This document shows positions 57,766 through 64,000 of a stretch of 64,000 nt of DNA, in pieces. The notes below the pieces were generated by a model. That model had not been told where the DNA came from, searched no databases, and saw only the letters and a program-made list of their open reading frames with translations. Positions within the stretch are counted from its first letter, which is position 1. Every line of letters starts with the position of its first letter. The stretch spans positions 2,046,001-2,110,000 of the forward strand of contig JAHYIO010000033.1 of NCBI GenBank assembly GCA_020543525.1, written 5' to 3'. Made by a program: the position numbers and the translations under genes. The DNA comes from Coriolopsis trogii (taxonomy: Eukaryota > Basidiomycota > Agaricomycetes > Polyporales > Polyporaceae).

Positions 57766-58087
57766 TGTTGCAACCTATGGTCAAGCGAGATATGGAAGGA
57801 GACTGAGACATCAAGCGAGGGTGAGAGTACAAGTCTTGTGTAGCAAGAGTGGAGCAAGGCTTGACACACAGGGCTGGAGACAAGTTATATTGAGAGAATG
57901 TAAGTGAATAAAAATACAGCGAGGCTCACCTAGAGATGAGAGGTTGAAACTGAAGTCTCCAGATGGCAAGTGTCTACTACTTATATACAGAGCACACTAG
58001 GGACAATAGGTCACAGGCGCGCATGAGACACTGGAACAATAGTGGAAGTGCAAACACAAAGACAATGGAAATGAGAGGTTCATAACA
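57766..58087 (-). mobile_element. 3' LTR of family B (322 bp)
   Basis: Plus-strand ends TGTTGCAACC and GGTTCATAACA. Immediately right (58088-58099) is a pyrimidine run, the polypurine tract GGAGAGGGGTAC of the minus-strand element, followed by its pol. The other side has no TSD partner because the 5' part of the element is missing. Confidence 0.85.
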
Positions 58088-58253
58088 GTACCCCTCTCCA
58101 AATGCTTGTATCCTCACAAGCGATGTTGTGGTGGTATGTATGGGTTGTGTAGGCCTGGTGCTGCAGGGAATCATGTATGGAAGTCTTGGATGAGATCTGC
58201 AGCATGTTCAAGATCTGCTGCAGTCTCCTATGAGTTGTGCTCAGGTTCATACC

Positions 58254-58362
58254 TGTTGTGAACACAGTTGAACTGCATATATAGCACCAGCCAAATGTCA
58301 AGCCATGCTTAACATTGTGCCCTTTTGGCGTGACGGTTACAGCAGCTGGTCTGTTTCCAACA
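58254..58362 (+). mobile_element. Mini-LTR copy e (109 bp)
   Basis: TGTTGTGAACACAG...TGTTTCCAACA with perfect duplication ATACC (58249-58253, 58363-58367). It lies in the chromodomain coding region; removing it rejoins RWKGY and EPEHNS. Confidence 0.93.
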
Positions 58363-59132
58363 ATACCCTTTCCAGCGAACAAGGTACTGCAGCTTGTGCC
58401 AGCGACTTAGTACCTTGAGTCTCAAATCTCTGCAACCTCATACTCCTCTTCACCGTCAACCTCAATGGGCGCTGGTTCTGGTAGTTTGCAGCCTGGTATG
58501 GTGCTGGGTTGGTGGGCATGGAGAAGGGATATATGGAAGACCAGGTGGATCTTCATGGTGTGAGGGAGTTGGAGTTCATAGGCAAGGTCACTGACTTGCT
58601 TCACAGGGTATGGTCCTGCAAATTTGTCAGCGAGTTTCCTGGGGATGCCCACAATGTGCAGGTGTCAAGCCACACCTTTTGGCCTTTGCGGAAGGTGGGT
58701 GTCTGTTGCACATACATGTCGTGATACTGCTTCATGCACTCTGCTGCGAGTTGGAGTGCAGCTGTGGCATCTTCGCAAACATTGGCAAGTTGCTGCAGTT
58801 GTGCATCCACATCTGCCACATGAGTGACTGGATTGGCTGAAACGTGAAACTGGGGTTGGTATTCTTGCGTCAGAAAGAACAGTGAGTAGCCTGTCACCGA
58901 GTGGACTCGTGAGTTGAGTGCAAACTCCGCAATGGGTAGCTATCTAACCCAATCTTCCCTCCTTTGGCTACAGAAAGTGTGGAGGTATGCCTCGATCTCC
59001 TGGTTCAGTTGTTCTGTCTGAGAATGATAGGTGGTTGACATTCCGCTCTCAATGCCCAGTCCCTTGAGGATGCCGTGGAAGAGTTCAGATGCAAACTGAG
59101 GTCCTTGGTCAGAGATGATCTTCCATGGTAAG

Positions 59133-60242
59133 TAAGGCTCCAACCTATTACTTTACTTACCCTTTATAAATGGTTGTTTATGCTTATCGTTTACTGGTAT
59201 TTATGCCATCAGACGCTTACACTGTAAGTAGTTTAAAAAGGCAATGTAAACGCTTTATATCCATATATGGAAACTGATGCTCTGGAGTGCGCATCATTAG
59301 CCTAAACATATAAATGTTTATCTCCTCAGCCTTGCGGCACAGCCCCGCGATCACTCATATGTCCTGCCTCTCAATCTCGCCATATCAGATTCATGAGGGC
59401 GGGTAGATAGACTAAGCCAAGAAAGATACTATTCTGGCCACAAGTATGTAATCGTTTCCAGACTAGTACTTGCACTCGTTTATTGACACATAGAGACCAT
59501 GGTTCTACATTCTTCCATGCAGAGCGCGTGGTTCAAGCAGCAATATGGCAAGGATTTTGAACTCAGGGCACGTGAATTGTTCAAGCACGTCTATGAAGAG
59601 TATTGTGCATCTGCGCCACAGGGTTCGAGCGACGCTCACAAGCCTGCCGCAACTGCATCTGACGGGAGCTTTCTTAGGGATGTATGCAGCGTTGACTTCA
59701 CTGCCGATGCATCTTCGCGGCGCTTCGAGGAGCAACGTAGTGAGGTCAACAAGTATCTTGATGGTGATGGAGGAAAGGCATCCTATAATGATCTATTGAG
59801 TTAGTGGAAGGTATGTGCATATCTTGGGGACTATCTACGAGAACTATGTCTCAGGGAACTCACCACCCTATCAGGCACATGCCATAGACTTCCCTATCAT
59901 CTCCCGCATGGCACGCGACTTCCTCGCAATTCCTGCAACGAGTGTAGCTGTCAAACGGCTCTTCTCTTCTGCACGTCATCTGTGCACAGATCTTTGTGCA
60001 TTGTTCAAGGTGGAGACGGTGACGCAGTCAATGTGTGTGAAGTATTGGATATGGACGGGGATTTTTGATACTATGCTGCTGGACGAGGTGTGGAAGAAGG
60101 GCACAAGTCATCTGCCAGCAAGACGTAACTAGCACCGACCATCTGTTTACGGTACTATTATAATCTGTTTATAAAGGCTACTATATGATTACCCTTTATT
60201 TACTGGATCTGCTTACATATAAAGTAAATGGTTGGAGCCTTA
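59133..60242 (+). mobile_element. Complete hAT element, 1110 bp, internally deleted
   Basis: Ends TAAGGCTCCAACC in inverted orientation, with a perfect 8 bp duplication ATGGTAAG (59125-59132, 60243-60250), the size expected for hAT. It is inserted in the integrase of the family B element; excision restores GLPWKIISDQG exactly. It codes only for a transposase C-terminus, so it would need a full-length hAT elsewhere. Confidence 0.95.
59499..60132 (+). pseudogene. hAT transposase C-terminal region
   Basis: The first exon (59499-59815) contains WFKQQYGKDFELRARELFKH and RRFEEQRSEVNKYL, and meets a stop in DLLS*WK at 59802-59804, where hAT proteins have Trp-Trp. An intron (GTATGT...TCTCAG, about 59811-59854) leads to YQAHAIDFPIISRMARDFLA, then IPATSVAVKRLFSSARHL (dimerisation block) and VTQSMCVKYWIWTGIF, ending at 60132. 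The catalytic domain is absent. One stop, from TGG to TAG. Confidence 0.85.
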
Positions 60243-60904
60243 ATGGTAAGCCGTGATGCCTGAAGTATTCACAAATGAAGATGTTGGCTGCTCCCTCTGT
60301 GTCAATCTCCTTATTGCAGGGTACTAGATGAGCGAGTTTGCCATGTTGATTAACTATAACCTGGATTGCATTAAAGCCATCAATGAATGGAAGGCCAATG
60401 ATGTAGTTGCAGGTGACAATCTGGCCTGGTCCATCCAGCACCTTGTTAGGCTTGAGCTGTCTGTGAGGCTTCCCTCTCACAGGTTTTGTATATCAGCAGG
60501 TGTCACAGGTGTCCACGTAGTCCTTAATAAACTTCCCCATGTTAGGCCACCAGTAGTTGCACAAGACAAGCTCAAGCATCTTAAATTGTCCTGGGTGTCT
60601 GGCTGGAGGTGAATCATGGTGGACTTTGACAATCTCTGCTTGGAGTGTTGCATCCTTTGGCACATAGACCTTGCCACAATATAGCAGCAGACCTGCTTTG
60701 ACATTCCAGTTGACAAGGTCATGTCATAGGCCCGCAGGGCTTAGCTTCTAGACAGTCTTGAGGGCTTCAAGCACCTGCTCATCCTTGGCAGGACAGGTGT
60801 GGATCTTGCAAAGTAGTGACTTGTTAGCAACAATAGTGGTATGCACGTGTGGCTGGTATTTTGGGTAAAAAATATCATTTTTGGAAAAGTGCACAGCTTA
60901 GCAA

Positions 60905-62270
60905 AACTGCACAGGTTACTGTGCTCAATAGAAAATGCACAGGTTGTGCAAGTCTGAGCAAAACAAATTTGCACAGGTCATTATAACAAAAATCTGCATA
61001 GGTTCCCTATGAAGTTTGCACATGTTCTCCTTATGTATATTATTCTCTTGGCTGCTAAGGTCTATAACATATCTGTGACAAGGAATTTCACCTGATTTGC
61101 AATATTTGATATCAAATCTTCTTTGAGGGTACTAAAATAAATATCTTCTTAATCAATATATTCAATTAATTAATACAGTATTAATATGTATGGCCCTCTG
61201 AGCAGCCCTTAACACCCTAGTGACTTTATGGATAGAGTACTGGGTATAAGCCTTAAGTTACTTGCTGATAGTTACTGACAGGGTAAATAGTGTTGTCCTA
61301 CAAAAAGACAGAGAGAGAGTGCAGCAACAATTGAGTATATATGAAACACTTCCATGTACTACTAGCATATAATTATGTTCTTAGTTTTGAAAAAACAGCA
61401 TTATGTGGCTTTCCCTGCTGCATTCACCTGAAACCTTGTACATACAGATTCTAAGTATGTTTTCACACATAGTGTACCAAATTAGGCAACTGTGCCAAAC
61501 CTGCCACAAGTTAGCCCAGCCATTTGAGTATCTCTTTTTTGTGGCATATCTAAATAGATGGTACTCAGCCTAATCATGGGTCATAACTTTCTTTTGCTTC
61601 CTAAGTGTGTAGCATCCAACCTCACTCCCTTTTGCTTCCTGAGATAGCAAGCATAGCATCCAACCATTTAGAGAGGTTTTGTAAATATAACTGGCTTCTT
61701 TCTTTTGTGCAAACTATATGTCTATTATGAAAGCAGAATATTAGAGTGGCATGTAGCCTCAATGCATATCATGCCTCTCTAGAAGGATGTTATCAAGATA
61801 TTGCTATTAGCATAGTATCATCTTAGCCTGGGCTGTCCTGGCCCCTCTAAATAGGTGTGGGTATACCTGATAGTATCCAGGCCAATACAGTCTAGTAATT
61901 GAAAGTTAGGTCAAGTCCAGTTATTGGCCCCTTGGGGCAATGACCAATAATTGGACTAAATATATGGTTATTGTATAAAAACCTGCTCATAGTGGATCTG
62001 GTGTGGCCCTACCTAGCAAAGAGGCATGTTTTTATATAGTGCAGGTGCCTGAACCAAGTATGGTTCAGATCTTGATGGGGAGAAGGTGATGAGCCTTCTG
62101 GGCTCTTGAGTGGGTACCAATCATTCTTGTATCAAAGGGTAAGATTTGCAGTGGCACACTGTCATTGGACAAAGAGTGACTGAGGATTGAGCAATTAATC
62201 ACAGTGAACAATTTGCAGCTGAAGTTACAGGTACTATAGGCAAATTCTCTTCTATATATAGGGATTGTTA
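60905..62270. other. No recognisable gene, AT-rich
   Basis: Only short frames; 60900-61010 has a TGCACAGGTT-like short motif repeated several times. No element ends recognised. Confidence 0.4.
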
Positions 62271-62272
62271 AG

Positions 62273-63320
62273 CATAGTTTAGCCTTCAGCTGCAAATGCT
62301 TAGGCCAAAGATTGTGCAATGTTTGGCAACAAAGGGATAAGTCAGGATGTGGAGTGGAATAGAGTAAGTGTAGCAGAGTCTTTTAGGATAGTATTTTGAA
62401 CTTTTAAATCCAAATTTTGTTCCCCCCTCATAGTTCAGATCTTAGAGCCAGCAAGACCTCTTGATACCAGTTGTGATTCTGGCAGCAAGTACAAAGTGTA
62501 GCTTGATTGGTTAGTAATACTCTTGTCTCTTTGAATCCTCATCCTCAAACCATTGAATCATTCTTATTAAATTATCTCTAGTGTATATTGAATCTTATAT
62601 TGTCTTAGAGCCTGTGTGCTCTCTTCAAATCCCTTCATCCCTTTTACCATTGAGCCTATTGAGCATCCAAGCACTGCACCATCAAATCTGGTGGTCTTCC
62701 CCACTTACTAGCTTTGATTCAAGAAACTAGATACCTCACCCTGGATCTTACCCTTTACCAGATGACCTTCCCTGGTATGCACAACCCTCTTTAACTCCCA
62801 TCTATTTGGAGCAACTCTTTATAGGGTAAACAGATTAGATTGTACATTTTAACCAGCCTTAATTCACCTTTGCTTCTCCATTTGCTGCTTTGCAGGTGGT
62901 TACATTTCTCTTTTCCCTTTCTTTCTGAGAGTTCAGAGCTTAGTCTCACGTGTGTTATGATCACAGGTCTCCCGGACTCTATCATTTCCTTTTCCAATTG
63001 CTAGTACCCATAGTTGCCTTATTCAGACTTCCTTTTGTTCTCTACTTCTGCACTGAGCGCTATTGTTCTCCACAGTATATAAGACTGTGCGTGCTACCTG
63101 GGGACACCAGTTTCGACCTCTTGTCCCCAGGTGAGCCCCTCTATATTTCACACCATAGATACTTCACTCAATATACTTGTCCCCAGCCTGTTTGTTGAGC
63201 CCTCGCTCTGCCTTGCTGCTTAAGGTCTCGTCTCTCTCATGTCCCTGCTCGTCTCATCTGTCTCCCATGCCTGCCTCAACAATCAGTCGTAACAACATGT
63301 GCACTTAGACTGGTCATGTT
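62273..63320. repeat. Repeat G, copy 2 (split by LTR C3)
   Basis: Parallel to 50280-50970 through AGCCTTCAGCTGCAAATG, TTTGTTCCCCCCTC and AGATTGTACATTTTAACCAG. Interrupted at 62953-63294 by LTR C and resuming GTGCACTTAGACTGG, matching GTACACTTGAACAGGG of copy 1. Confidence 0.65.
62953..63294 (+). mobile_element. Solo LTR, family C, copy 3 (342 bp)
   Basis: TGTTATGATCAC...AGTCGTAACA. Flanks ACGTG (62948-62952) and ACATG (63295-63299) are a 5 bp duplication with one CpG transition; the empty site in repeat G copy 1 reads CTCACATGTACACTT. Confidence 0.92.
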
Positions 63321-63654
63321 CTCCATCAATGCTAAACAGTGCACAACAGAAAATTATCCACTTCACATTCACAGTACTATTCCTACCTGTTTGTGATAAC
63401 TTCCATTCCAAGCACAATCACTAGTTGGTATCTAGAGTTCAAGCAAGAGGTTAGTTATAGCATACAAATTAACCTTCTCTCTGTGTACCCATACCCTTCT
63501 TCCAACTTTCCTCAAAATGGCCACATGGCTGATGATCACCATAAGGATGAGCAGTGTCAGAAGCCCAGATATATTTGCCAGGTTGACCCAACCTAGAGCA
63601 GAGGTATCCACATCTAACAAATATATCTGCTGGGCAGTCCCCAGGTGCAAAACA

Positions 63655-63728
63655 TATATGCATAGCAAGGCTTGAACATAGAACCCCTTAACAGCAATGT
63701 CATATCTAACTACTGAGCCATATGACCT
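63655..63728 (-). other. tRNA-like pseudogene or SINE head
   Basis: Minus strand CATATGGCTCAGTAGTTAGA, then CTGTTAA in the anticodon-loop position (GTT) and TGTTCAAGCC in the T-arm position. The stems do not pair well, so not a functional tRNA. The sequence to its left (to about 63560) could be a SINE body. Confidence 0.35.
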
Positions 63729-63739
63729 TTTCCATACTG

Positions 63740-64000
63740 TTTGTGGGTTATTATCACATGCTCACTTTTCATTTGCTCTTATCTCACACACTTTCACTTT
63801 CACTTCTTGTTAGGCTTGTTTTACTCACTATACCCCCTCCTTTGTCTCTCTCTTAGGCTCTTTTGGGCTCCCTCTTGCACCCTCTCTCACCCTTCTCTCT
63901 TTATTACTACACACTCTTTACCTGTCTGCCTCCCACTCTTCCACTGGCTTTGCTCTACACTGCTCTCAGCAACCCACAAGGACTGTAGCAAGGATTTCAG
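63740..64000. other. No gene; pyrimidine-rich tail
   Basis: CTCTCT- and CACTTTCACTTTC-rich sequence, similar in composition to the CT-rich side of E cores but without the diagnostic module. Confidence 0.4.

Larger units (their letters stand above)
58088..60900 (-). pseudogene. pol: pol 3' half of a family B chromovirus (integrase, chromodomain)
   Basis: Minus-strand order: KSLLCKIHTCPAKDEQVLEA (about 60830), zinc domain with VHHDSPPARHPGQF and CDTC (about 60640-60510), integrase core NYIIGLPFIDGFNAIQVIVN, FRHHGLP, then after removal of the hAT element WKIISDQGPQF with the second Asp, and YHSQTEQLNQEIEAYLHTF with the catalytic Glu block. Then ADKFAGPYPVKQVSDLAYEL, PHTMKIHLVFHISLLHAHQP, and a chromodomain starting VDGEEEYEVAEI, split by a mini-LTR at 58254-58362. 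The N-terminal RT region is absent; homology stops near 60900. Few stops compared with gypsy H. Confidence 0.88.

Overview
The window looks like a transposon nest from a basidiomycete fungus, most likely an Agaricomycete. The evidence is a Plavaka/KDZ-type transposase, a TET/JBP-like 2-oxoglutarate oxygenase gene of the kind found beside such transposases in mushrooms, chromodomain Ty3/gypsy elements, and many 50-57 bp GT-AG introns. I cannot name the genus. I found no gene that is convincingly an intact host gene. Nearly everything is a mobile element, a remnant of one, or a captured fragment. I found no rRNA, intact tRNA or CRISPR array.

Layout. 1-1972: the 5' end of a minus-strand Ty3/gypsy element (gag plus LTR, family B), its LTR split by a 488 bp solo LTR of family A. 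2945-4020: an inverted-repeat module (D1) and an intron-containing HSP90 fragment. 5308-5939: a 632 bp solo LTR (family F). 7243-18657: a probable 11.4 kb DNA transposon with D repeats as terminal inverted repeats. It carries a minus-strand TET/JBP-like gene, a second minus-strand gene, a central low-complexity region (E1) and a plus-strand Plavaka transposase gene. 18946-29707: a shorter D-E-D relative, into which a complete chromovirus (family A, 19102-27368, TSD GGCGT) inserted. 30625-30966: solo LTR C. 32820-33691: Helitron remnant. 35000-36478: a third E-D unit. 36479-43830: a decayed chromodomain gypsy element (H) whose reverse transcriptase is split by a 2050 bp TIR element. 44373-44703: solo LTR B. 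48331-52782: a fourth D-E-D element, containing LTR C and a mini-LTR. 54160-55925: hAT remnant with a MITE and a mini-LTR. 57766-60900: the 3' half of a minus-strand family B gypsy, with its LTR, a mini-LTR in the chromodomain and a complete 1110 bp hAT element in the integrase. 62273-63320: a second copy of repeat G with LTR C inserted.

Three themes tie the window together. (1) D-E-D elements form one family: the large copy encodes a TET/JBP-like oxygenase and a transposase diverging from the E core, and the others look like non-autonomous derivatives; matching 2 bp flanks (TG/TG, CA/CA) support the boundaries. (2) A 108-109 bp LTR-like unit (TG...CA, TATA-like core) occurs five times, each with a perfect 5 bp target duplication, once in frame inside an exon of the oxygenase gene. 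(3) The two LTRs of the complete chromovirus differ at 13 of 488 sites; all are transitions and 12 lie at CpG, the pattern left by decay of methylated CpG. A transposon carrying a putative methylcytosine oxygenase in such a genome is biologically suggestive.
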